Shown in pieces: positions 1 through 5,675 of a stretch of 6,658 bases of DNA. Source of the DNA: Spirochaetaceae bacterium. Its GTDB lineage: Bacteria > Spirochaetota > Spirochaetia > JABEVK01. A program made the position numbers and the translations under genes. Below the pieces are notes generated by a model. The model was given only the letters and a program-made list of their open reading frames with translations, was not told where the DNA came from and searched no databases. Position 1 is the first letter of the stretch. Each line of letters starts with the position of its first letter. The DNA lies in assembly GCA_023265735.1 (NCBI GenBank), contig JAHFSN010000119.1:1-6658 (forward strand), written 5' to 3'.

Positions 1-214
1 GATGTCCCCCGAGCCGCCAAAGAAGCGAAGCCGCTCCCCAAAGGACGAGCGAAGCGAAGTCCAACTGACAGGAATTTGGTGTCGAAAAGATGTAGCCGAC
101 GGAGATCGGGGATGATGGTGGCCCCGAAGCGAGCGAGGCCCCCGGAGCGTAGCGCAAGCTACGTGAGGAGGCCGAGCCGAGCCCGAGGGGTCGCCAGCGC
201 CCCGAGATCCGAGG
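1..214. other. Non-coding region with degenerate AGCGAAG-type repeats
   Basis: I see no convincing gene here. Exact AGCGAAG occurs at 24-30, 48-54 and 53-59, the last two overlapping. Related forms follow at about 128-136 (AGCGAGCGAG) and 146-153 (GAGCGTAG), then GCCGAGCCGAGCCCGAGG at about 171-188. The 43-62 stretch is flanked by GGAC and GTCC. Short open frames exist (for example 2-112 and 76-258), but their translations are Arg/Ser/Pro/Glu-rich repeat read-through with no domain signature. The region lies immediately 3' of the leftward dksA-like gene. A short inverted repeat (GGGG 187-190 with CCCC 200-203, bulged inner pairs) could form a hairpin just past that gene's stop, but no T-tract follows it. 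The repeats resemble the low-complexity purine/GC repeats found between genes in many high-GC genomes. Their role is unknown. Confidence 0.55.
148..163. repeat. Perfect 6-bp inverted repeat closed by a GCAA tetraloop
   Basis: CGTAGC at 148-153 is followed by GCAA and then GCTACG at 158-163, a perfect stem with a GNRA-class tetraloop when read on the + strand. A G-T wobble could extend it one pair. GNRA loops are a common stable RNA hairpin cap, so an RNA structure or a mobile repeat core is possible. No T-tract follows on either side, so it does not look like an intrinsic terminator. Confidence 0.5.
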
Positions 215-568
215 CTACCGGGACTCGCGTTCTTTGCGTGCCTGCACTTCCACAGTAAACAGAGCCCACGGCACGGCGCGGAGCCGTTCGCGGGGAATGG
301 GAACCCCGGATTCCAAGCAGTAGCCGTACCGGCCCTGATCGATCCGGGCCAGGGCGCCCTCGATCAGTTTGAGTCTCTTGGCGTCGACGGCGTCGAGGGC
401 ATCAAGATTCTTCTTTTCCAGGGCCTCGGAAGCCACATCCACTTCATCTCCAGGAGGTGCCAGGTCGGCGTCTTCTGCAGGGGTTTGATCCACAGCCAAG
501 TGGCCGAGAAGACGCGCCCGGTGGGCCAATAGTTCTGTCCTCATTTCTTCCAAAAAAACGGCGTCCAC
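215..568 (-). CDS. DksA/TraR-family transcription factor with degenerate zinc finger
   Basis: A 117-residue protein of the DksA/TraR family. These proteins insert a coiled coil into the RNA polymerase secondary channel and alter promoter-complex stability, often together with ppGpp. The N-terminal half is helical. Residues 41-46 read DEVDVA, matching the DxxDxA motif at the coiled-coil tip of E. coli DksA, and helix 2 follows (about 47-78). The C-terminal part (RYGYC, then GVPIPRERL, residues 80-96) is clearly the family's zinc-finger segment. Of the four usual cysteines only Cys84 remains: the second is Ser87, and the later CxxC pair is replaced in FTVEVQ (104-109). It is therefore probably zinc-independent, like other Cys-poor DksA paralogues. 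The start is GTG, chosen because AGGAGG sits 8 nt upstream; the next start, ATG at codon 9, has no such site. The stop is TAG. The 130-bp gap to the upstream hydrolase gene suggests its own transcript. It could be a specialised paralogue rather than the main DksA. Confidence 0.88.
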   Translation of the reverse strand: MDAVFLEEMRTELLAHRARLLGHLAVDQTPAEDADLAPPGDEVDVASEALEKKNLDALDAVDAKRLKLIEGALARIDQGRYGYCLESGVPIPRERLRAVPWALFTVEVQARKERESR

Positions 569-576
569 GGTGAAAT

Positions 577-582
577 CCTCCT
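577..582 (-). promoter_or_regulatory. Strong Shine-Dalgarno site of the dksA-like gene
   Basis: Read on the minus strand this is AGGAGG, 8 nt before the GTG codon at 566-568. It is the best ribosome-binding site in the window, and it decides the GTG start over the internal ATG eight codons later. Confidence 0.8.
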
Positions 583-698
583 GAAGGGCCTACGCGGCGT
601 ACAACTTAATACGTGTCGCGATGGAATTCCAGTCCCAACCCCCCTCGGAAACAAAAAAAAGTTGACCCATTCGGTTTAGTTTGAATCCAGGCGAATTC

Positions 699-1487
699 TC
701 AAGGAAGCAGGGGAAGAACGGACTCCAAAACTCGCGGCAGGTCCGCCAGGGATCGGATGACTCCGTCGGCTTTCACGGGGACGTCCTTGGGCTCGTCGCC
801 CTGCTCGTACCAGATGCAGGGAATGCCCGCGTTTCGGGCGCCTCGGATATCGCTATTGAGGCTGTTCCCAATCATGATGAACCGGGTCGACTTCGGGTGT
901 TTGGAGAAGACCACCTCGAAGATTTCCTTCTTCGGCTTGCCAATTCCGTAGTCCCCGGACACGGTAATGCTGTCGAACAGATCTTCGAGACCCGACTTGT
1001 GGACCTTGGACCACTGCAGTTCGGGGGCCCCGTTCGTGAGGATGGCGAGGGCGTAGTCTTTCTGGAGAGCCGTCAGCACGGGCCTGGCTTCGGGAAACAC
1101 GTAGTACCGCCGTGCCCGTAGGTCGGCGAAATCAGCCGCAATAGACCGGGCCAACTCGGGGTCGTGGAAACCATGTTCATCCAGGGCCTGGAACCAAGCG
1201 TCGAACCGGTATTGGGAAAGGGACCGCCTCAGGTCGTTCAGGGAGGGGTGGGCCCCCCCGAATTCGCCCCAGAGTCCCTCCTGGGCGCTGATGCCCACCA
1301 TGCGGCAAAAATCTGCACTGGGAAGCCCATCGAAGGCCGCCTGACTGGTCCGCTGAAAGGTCTTCCCAAAGACTTCGGGATCCAGGCCCAGAAACGCGGT
1401 GCAGTACCGCACAGTCTCGACCGTCATTCGGTCTTGGAGGATGAGGGTGTCGTCGAGGTCGAAGATCAAGACCGTGCGAGGCTTCAC
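699..1487 (-). CDS. HAD-superfamily hydrolase (phosphatase/dehalogenase-like, C1 cap)
   Basis: A 262-residue haloacid-dehalogenase-superfamily hydrolase, probably a cytoplasmic phosphatase acting on a small phosphorylated metabolite. All four HAD motifs are visible. Motif I is FDLDDT, with nucleophile Asp10 and acid/base Asp12. Motif II is ILTNG, with Thr151. Motif III is Lys184 in GIGKPKKEIF. Motif IV is IGNSLNSDIRGARNAG (206-221), where Asn208 replaces the first Asp of the common GD(x)4D form and Asp213 is kept. A helical C1-type cap lies between motifs I and II (about 18-125). The layout resembles YjjG-like nucleotidases and N-acylneuraminate-9-phosphatase relatives, but the substrate cannot be assigned. 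The start is GTG, overlapping the upstream gene's stop as GTGA (1484-1487), with AGGA 5 nt upstream, so translation is probably coupled to the DUF1883 gene. The stop is TGA at 699-701. No convincing terminator follows. Confidence 0.9.
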   Translation of the reverse strand: MKPRTVLIFDLDDTLILQDRMTVETVRYCTAFLGLDPEVFGKTFQRTSQAAFDGLPSADFCRMVGISAQEGLWGEFGGAHPSLNDLRRSLSQYRFDAWFQALDEHGFHDPELARSIAADFADLRARRYYVFPEARPVLTALQKDYALAILTNGAPELQWSKVHKSGLEDLFDSITVSGDYGIGKPKKEIFEVVFSKHPKSTRFIMIGNSLNSDIRGARNAGIPCIWYEQGDEPKDVPVKADGVIRSLADLPRVLESVLPLLP

Positions 1488-1747
1488 ACGCGTCCTACCG
1501 TGCAGGTCGCCTTGACGAGCCCCGCGGCGCCCCCCAGGTCGACCACCGCGTAGAAGGTTCCCTTGTAGGGGAGGGAGAACACCACCTCGAGCTGGTCGCT
1601 CTTACCCCCCTCGCCTTGGTACTTGATGCCGCGTCGGTAGTTCTCAAAGTTGAGGGGGTCGAGCAGCCGGACGTAGGCCGGAGCATCGAGTTTGATCCTG
1701 ATCGTGTCCCCAGGGCTGCCCGAGATCTTCCAGTTCAAGAATGTCAT
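1484..1747 (-). CDS. DUF1883-family small protein
   Basis: An 87-residue protein that I recognise by pattern as DUF1883. The family features are an N-terminal strand with a G-D turn (SPGDTIRIKL, 11-20), the core AYVRLLDPLNFENYRRG (24-40), a glycine turn (GEGG, 45-48), and a late YAVVDLGG strand (66-73) followed by a final strand. The predicted fold is a compact all-beta domain with no signal peptide or membrane helix, so it is probably cytoplasmic. The family's function is not established. As I recall, the domain is sometimes fused to TIR domains, which hints at a recognition role, but there is no TIR domain here. The ATG start lies 27 nt beyond the stop of the upstream coiled-coil gene and has no clear Shine-Dalgarno site. 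The end overlaps the GTG of the HAD gene by 4 nt. The three genes look like one leftward operon. Confidence 0.8.
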   Translation of the reverse strand: MTFLNWKISGSPGDTIRIKLDAPAYVRLLDPLNFENYRRGIKYQGEGGKSDQLEVVFSLPYKGTFYAVVDLGGAAGLVKATCTVGRV

Positions 1748-1774
1748 GGTGCTTAAGTTAGCCGGACGGGGAGC

Positions 1775-3673
1775 CTAGGGCAAGACCAGATATGCCGGGT
1801 CACCCGAAAAAGGAACGGCAGAGTTGCCCTTCCAGTCGAGTTCTACCTTCAGGTTGGACGCCGTGACGACGGTTCCCCGGCCCAGCACCGTTTCCTTCTT
1901 GCCCTGGACCCGGCGCAGTTCGACCTGCTGGCCTTCGTGGGGCTGAACCTTGGTGAGGGGTTCCAGAATAACCTTGGTGCCGAAAACGTTGGTGACCGTC
2001 CCGTAGAGCTGGGTGGTGGAAGTGTTGACCGCGGGCTCTTCGGCGCCCGAGGCGACCAGGGTGTCGATGCTGTCGAGGACTTTCTTGTAGTCGTTGTCTC
2101 CCCTCGCTATCCTCTGGGCCGAATCCCGGGCCGAGGCCCCTGAATCTCCCTTCAGATAGTTGGTGTAGGTCAGCACATCGTCGAAGGCCCTTTTGCGCGC
2201 GATGGCGGCGTTCCCGTCGTCCTGGGTCTCCTGTTGAAGCTCCTGCCAGTGGACGTCAAAGTCGGGGAAGAGGGAGAGCCCCGTCTCGGAGCCGAAGGTC
2301 GAGACAAACCGCTCCCGGGCCGTCTGGTAGTCGGAAGTGAAGAGCTTCTGAAGGGTCTGGGCCTTGGTCTTCCAGGGAGTCAGCTCGGCCACGGTCTTTT
2401 TCAGTTCAGCCACCTTGGTCGACAGGTACTGGGCCTGGACCTTGGTTTCGAATCCTTGGGTCTGGCTCTCGTTCAGCTTCCCCACGAGGTCGTCGACGTG
2501 TTGCTTCAGCGCGTCGGTATCCGCCAGGGCCTGTTTCCATTTGGCGTCGGTGACCGCCAGATTCTGCTGGGCCTCGGAAAGCTGCAGGGCCGCCAGGGCC
2601 TGTTCCTTCTTGGCCTGGGCCTTGAGGGCCTCGATCTGGGCGGAGGTTTCATTCTTCGATGTGGAATCGCCGAGGGACGTGACGGCCGTGTCGAGGGCGC
2701 TGGCCAGGGCGCTCTGGGCCTGGGCCCGGGTGCGGACGGCTTCGCTGGTCGAGGCGGAAGCCCGGGCCAGCACCTGGCGCAAGGTGACGAGGGCGGTCTG
2801 GGTCTTGGGCCAGTCGCTGGCGTCGAAGGCCACCTTCACGGCACCCATGGCTTCGTCGGCCTGCTGGAAGAACGCGTTGAGCTCGTCCCTTTCCTTCTTC
2901 AGCAGCTCGAGGTTGGCCGCCTGCGAACTGAGCTGACTCTGGAGGTCCTTCTCCCTCTCCTTGGTCTGCTGTTCGATGTCCTTGCGTAGCTTCTCCTGTT
3001 CGGTGACCGTGGCCTGCAACTGGGACTGCAGGGCGGTGACGGCGGCGCTCCGCTGATCGATCTCGGCCTGGACCTGCTTGCGGTAGGTTTCCAGCCGGGA
3101 GTTGAACTCAGCGTTCTTCTGGGCCTCAAATTCCTTCAAACGGCGAGTGATTTCCTCGGTGCTCAAACCCTCGGCCTGGAGCCGTTTCTTTTCTGCGGCA
3201 ATGGCGTCGGCCAGCTCCAGGGTCAGCTGCTTCTCTCGTGCGGCGATCCGGGTGTCGAAGGACTTCTGGAGGTCGGCCTTTTCCGCCACGATGCGCTCCA
3301 TGTCCCCTTTGATCTTGTCGATTTCGGCGTTCTTGGCGGCCAGTTGGGCCTTTGATTCTTCGAGAACTTTGGCCAGCAGTTTGGACTCGGTGGAGAACAG
3401 TTTGTCGGTCTTGAGCTGAAGACTCTGCTGCCGGGTTTGAAAGTACGCGTTGGCCCCAAACCAGGCCACGACGATGAGGGTGACCGCCGCCACGTTCACC
3501 AAAATCGGAAAGAGGATGCCCCTCTTCCGGGGACGATAGGTCTCGGCGTCAACATTGATTCGATTCGAACTCACGGCCGCTTCGATCTGGGCGAGAATCT
3601 GGGCCTTTTCGTCTTCACTGTAGACGCCGGTGAGGAGTTCGCTTTCCAGGGTGGGGAGCTCGGTTTGGTTCAT
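1775..3673 (-). CDS. Membrane-anchored coiled-coil protein with C-terminal beta domain
   Basis: A 632-residue protein of unknown function. A short N-terminal tail of about 50 residues is followed by RPRKRG (47-52) and one hydrophobic segment (about 53-76). The positive residues just before that segment predict tail in the cytoplasm and the bulk outside it, in the periplasm. Residues 80-265 are rich in Lys, Glu, Gln and Ala and look like long coiled coil, with a second helical stretch at about 340-440. Between them is an Ala/Ser/Thr-rich helical part (about 275-335). Residues about 445-540 are mixed globular. The end (about 554-632) is beta-rich, beginning LYGTVTNVFGTKVILEPL and ending AYLVLP, and resembles the small C-terminal barrel seen in FlgT-like and other envelope proteins; that comparison is by eye. 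ATG is the first possible start because TAG directly precedes it in frame. It diverges from the adenylate cyclase across only 39 bp, which suggests shared control. It leads the operon with the DUF1883 and HAD genes. Confidence 0.85.
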   Translation of the reverse strand: MNQTELPTLESELLTGVYSEDEKAQILAQIEAAVSSNRINVDAETYRPRKRGILFPILVNVAAVTLIVVAWFGANAYFQTRQQSLQLKTDKLFSTESKLLAKVLEESKAQLAAKNAEIDKIKGDMERIVAEKADLQKSFDTRIAAREKQLTLELADAIAAEKKRLQAEGLSTEEITRRLKEFEAQKNAEFNSRLETYRKQVQAEIDQRSAAVTALQSQLQATVTEQEKLRKDIEQQTKEREKDLQSQLSSQAANLELLKKERDELNAFFQQADEAMGAVKVAFDASDWPKTQTALVTLRQVLARASASTSEAVRTRAQAQSALASALDTAVTSLGDSTSKNETSAQIEALKAQAKKEQALAALQLSEAQQNLAVTDAKWKQALADTDALKQHVDDLVGKLNESQTQGFETKVQAQYLSTKVAELKKTVAELTPWKTKAQTLQKLFTSDYQTARERFVSTFGSETGLSLFPDFDVHWQELQQETQDDGNAAIARKRAFDDVLTYTNYLKGDSGASARDSAQRIARGDNDYKKVLDSIDTLVASGAEEPAVNTSTTQLYGTVTNVFGTKVILEPLTKVQPHEGQQVELRRVQGKKETVLGRGTVVTASNLKVELDWKGNSAVPFSGDPAYLVLP

Positions 3674-3712
3674 CTATTTCAGTATCGGCGCGGGAGTGCC
3701 GAGAATGAAGCG
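3674..3712. promoter_or_regulatory. 39-bp divergent intergenic region between coiled-coil gene and cyclase
   Basis: This short gap must hold, or border, the start signals of two divergent genes. On the minus strand GATACT (a -10-like hexamer) lies 7 nt before the ATG of the coiled-coil gene, which also lacks a Shine-Dalgarno site. A leaderless transcript is therefore conceivable, although no good -35 is seen. On the + strand an inverted repeat, TCGGC (3685-3689) and GCCGA (3698-3702), encloses an 8-nt loop containing GGGAG (3692-3696). Any full promoters probably extend into the coding regions on either side. Confidence 0.45.
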
Positions 3713-3716
3713 GTGA
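3705..3716 (+). promoter_or_regulatory. Possible three-codon leader ORF overlapping the cyclase start
   Basis: ATG AAG CGG TGA begins 8 nt after GGGAG, ideal Shine-Dalgarno spacing. Its TGA overlaps the cyclase GTG as GTGA. The same GGGAG is 16 nt from the cyclase GTG, too far for efficient direct initiation. Ribosomes could therefore start on this mini-ORF, terminate, and restart on the cyclase. This is an inference from spacing alone; a chance ATG is the alternative. Confidence 0.35.
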
Positions 3717-5374
3717 GCATCCGACTTAAAATCTTGTTCATAGTTATCCCTCTCATGGTGACAACCCTGCTGGTCACGGGCTTTGCCGCCGTGTTCTCGG
3801 CAGAGACCGGAATTACCCGGGTTGCCATCGACTTCCTGGGATTCAAGGCCGAAGAGCTCAAGAAGAACGCGGACAACCAATGGAGTCTGCTGGTCAGCAA
3901 CGACCTGAGTGGAAACGCGGAGTACGTGCAGACTACCAAGAAGGCTGTGGAAGGGTTTGCCCAGAGCCTGATCCGGTCGGAGACCGAACTCATCTTTGCC
4001 CTGGACGACCACGATCAGGTTGTGATGTCCACGCGTCCCGTCAACTTCACCGACGCGGAACGACAAGACCTCGCCAAGACGCGCAGTTCGGGAAAGACGG
4101 GGTGGCTCAGGTTCGTAGCCGAGGGGAAGGAGCGGGTGGCCCAGGTGTTCCCCTTCGCCCCCTTTGGCTGGACCATCTGGGTGAGTGAGGCCCGGGACTC
4201 CTTCTATCAGGGCGTCCGGGAAATCCAGCAGCAGAACTACGTCATCTTGGCGGGATCTCTCCTCTTTGCCTTCGTCCTCCTCCTCTTCTTCAGCAGCTAC
4301 CTGACCCGGCCCATCAGCAAGATGGTCCGGACCATGCGAGAAATCATCGAGGACAACAACCTCGACCGCCGGGTCGATGTAGAGTACCGGGACGAGATCG
4401 GCCGGATGTCTCAGACGTTCAACGTCATGCTCACCGAACTCAGCCGGGCCTATGGGCAGATCAAAAACTTCGCCCTCCAGTCGGTGCTGGCCCAGAAGAC
4501 GGAACAGAGGATCCGCAATGTGTTCCAAAAATACGTGCCGTCCGACGTCATCGACGAAGTTCTGGGAAACCCCGCGTCCATGCTTGTCGGGGAGAACCGG
4601 GCCATTTCGATCTCGTTCAGCGACATTCGCAGCTTCACGACCATCAGCGAGAGCCTAAAACCCGATGAACTGGTCCAATCCTTGAACCGGTACTTCAGTT
4701 TGATGGTCGACGTCATCATGGAGAACGGCGGTACCGTCGACAAATATATCGGCGACGCCATCATGGCCATCTTCGGAGCCCCCGTGAAGGGTTCCAACGA
4801 TGCCCTCCTCTCGGTGCTCGCGGGGATCGGCATGGCCGGGGCCCTCGACGAGTTCAACCGCGAGCAGGTCGCCCGCGGAAAGGTGGAATTCCACATCGGG
4901 ATCGGCATCAACTTTGGTATCGTGACCGTGGGCAACATCGGTTCCGAGAAGAAGATGAACTACACTGTCATCGGCGACGGCGTCAACTTGGCCAGCCGGC
5001 TTGAGGGTCTCACGAAGAAGTACAAGCAAATCCTCCTGTTCAGTGAGTCGGTCTACCAAAGGGTGGGCCGCCACGTGTGGTGCCGGATGCTCGACAAGGT
5101 GGTGGTGAAGGGCAAGACCTTGGGTGAAAGCATCTATACGGCCCAGCTGAGTTTGACCGAAGCCGAAAAGATTGGCTGGGCCACCTGGCACTCCGGACTG
5201 GAAGCCTACTACGCCCGGGATTTCCTGGGGGCCCGCACCCTGTTCCGGGAAGTCTCCGACCGCTGGCTTCCGGGAGACGTGATGTGCCAGGAATACATCG
5301 ACCGCTGCAACCACTGGATCGATTCGCCGCCCCCCGCCGGGTGGACTGGTCTCGAAGTTATGCATGAAAAATGA
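3713..5374 (+). CDS. Membrane-bound class III adenylate cyclase (Cache-like sensor, HAMP, CHD)
   Basis: A 553-residue enzyme that makes cAMP from ATP. Two membrane segments (about 5-28 and 176-196) enclose an extracytoplasmic sensor domain of about 145 residues, which looks Cache-like (TELIFALDDHDQVVMS, then GWTIWVSEARD). A HAMP domain (about 197-250, starting LTRPISKM) and a linker (RIRNVFQKYVPSDVI) lead to the catalytic domain (about 298-475). Key residues are all present: metal-binding Asp304 (FSDIRSFT) and Asp348 (YIGDAIMAIFGAP), adenine-selecting Lys344 and Thr418 (NYTVIGDGVN), and transition-state Asn425 and Arg429. Thr rather than Asp at 418 fits class IIIb. The tail (about 485-553; GLEAYYARDF, then EYIDRCNHW) resembles one TPR-like unit. 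The start is GTG at 3713, because VSIRLKILF matches remembered spirochaetal cyclase starts. Open frame continues upstream to 3437, but only antisense to the coiled-coil gene and without a plausible start. The opposite-facing neighbour may be functionally linked. Confidence 0.92.
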   Translation: MSIRLKILFIVIPLMVTTLLVTGFAAVFSAETGITRVAIDFLGFKAEELKKNADNQWSLLVSNDLSGNAEYVQTTKKAVEGFAQSLIRSETELIFALDDHDQVVMSTRPVNFTDAERQDLAKTRSSGKTGWLRFVAEGKERVAQVFPFAPFGWTIWVSEARDSFYQGVREIQQQNYVILAGSLLFAFVLLLFFSSYLTRPISKMVRTMREIIEDNNLDRRVDVEYRDEIGRMSQTFNVMLTELSRAYGQIKNFALQSVLAQKTEQRIRNVFQKYVPSDVIDEVLGNPASMLVGENRAISISFSDIRSFTTISESLKPDELVQSLNRYFSLMVDVIMENGGTVDKYIGDAIMAIFGAPVKGSNDALLSVLAGIGMAGALDEFNREQVARGKVEFHIGIGINFGIVTVGNIGSEKKMNYTVIGDGVNLASRLEGLTKKYKQILLFSESVYQRVGRHVWCRMLDKVVVKGKTLGESIYTAQLSLTEAEKIGWATWHSGLEAYYARDFLGARTLFREVSDRWLPGDVMCQEYIDRCNHWIDSPPPAGWTGLEVMHEK

Positions 5375-5394
5375 ATAATCTCTAAAATCTCATC

Positions 5395-5423
5395 TTTACA
5401 GAATTGTCATCGAGGCGTACACT
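5395..5423 (+). promoter_or_regulatory. Sigma-70-type promoter for the small membrane protein and methyltransferase
   Basis: TTTACA (5395-5400) and TACACT (5418-5423) are separated by exactly 17 bp, a close match to the -35/-10 consensus TTGACA/TATAAT. Transcription would start near 5430. That leaves a leader of about 17 nt containing the GAGG ribosome-binding site just before the ATG at 5447. It lies in the AT-rich 72-bp gap after the cyclase stop, so the two downstream genes can be expressed independently of the cyclase. Confidence 0.65.
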
Positions 5424-5446
5424 CCTGAAAAAAGTTGAGGTATGCC

Positions 5447-5671
5447 ATGGCATCCAAGAAGAAACCAGAGGGACTGCAGATCGTCCTCTGCCAAGTGCTG
5501 GTCGCGTTTCTGACTCTTATTACCCTCGTGCCCCTGATGGCTTTCATGGGCCTCAGTAGTCCCATCCTAGAGCTCGCCATCGGCGTGATTGTCTTCGGGG
5601 CTTGGTTCTTGGTCATCTCCATGATGGCCCCCCTCTTCGAGAAGCGCGAATTCGGACGCGATTCCGAGTAG
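5447..5671 (+). CDS. Small two-helix membrane protein, function unknown
   Basis: A 74-residue protein I do not recognise. A basic N-terminus (MASKKKPEGL) is followed by two hydrophobic segments (about 11-35 and 41-65) joined by a short GLSSPI turn, and a charged tail (EKREFGRDSE). This predicts a helical hairpin in the inner membrane with both ends in the cytoplasm. The ATG at 5447 is preferred over the TTG at 5435 because GAGG sits 6 nt before it, and because starting at TTG would place that site inside the coding sequence. It follows a good promoter and ends 4 nt before the methyltransferase ATG, so the two are probably co-transcribed and translationally coupled. It could be an accessory membrane partner, but nothing in the sequence shows what it does. 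Confidence 0.7.
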   Translation: MASKKKPEGLQIVLCQVLVAFLTLITLVPLMAFMGLSSPILELAIGVIVFGAWFLVISMMAPLFEKREFGRDSE

Positions 5672-5675
5672 CTCC

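Noticed and set aside
76..258. 60-codon + strand open frame at the left end
   Set aside because: Arg/Ser/Pro-rich translation of the repeat patch, and it overlaps the end of the well-supported dksA-like gene on the other strand.
606..611. TATTAA on the minus strand as a -10 element for the dksA-like gene
   Set aside because: No -35-like hexamer lies 16-18 bp upstream; TTGGGA is 21 bp away. A promoter is likely somewhere in this gap, but I cannot place it.
653..660. A8 run (T8 on the minus strand) downstream of the HAD gene as an intrinsic terminator
   Set aside because: The preceding minus-strand sequence forms no GC-rich stem; only a 4-bp ATTC/GAAT pairing is visible.
662..667. TTGACC on the + strand as a -35 element
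   Set aside because: No -10-like sequence follows at proper spacing, and it would drive only antisense transcription into the HAD gene.
2234..2989. Long + strand open frame (251 codons), rich in Gly and Leu
   Set aside because: It is the complement of the Lys/Glu/Gln/Ala-rich coiled-coil gene; high GC removes stops on the opposite strand. No domain or ribosome-binding site supports it.
3437..3712. In-frame upstream extension of the cyclase reading frame
   Set aside because: It runs antisense through the 5' end of the coiled-coil gene, its translation has no recognisable similarity, and the GTG at 3713 gives the expected membrane-segment N-terminus.
3674..5365. Minus-strand open frames opposite the cyclase
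   Set aside because: They are shadows of the cyclase gene, rich in His, Pro and Asp, with no coherent motif order.
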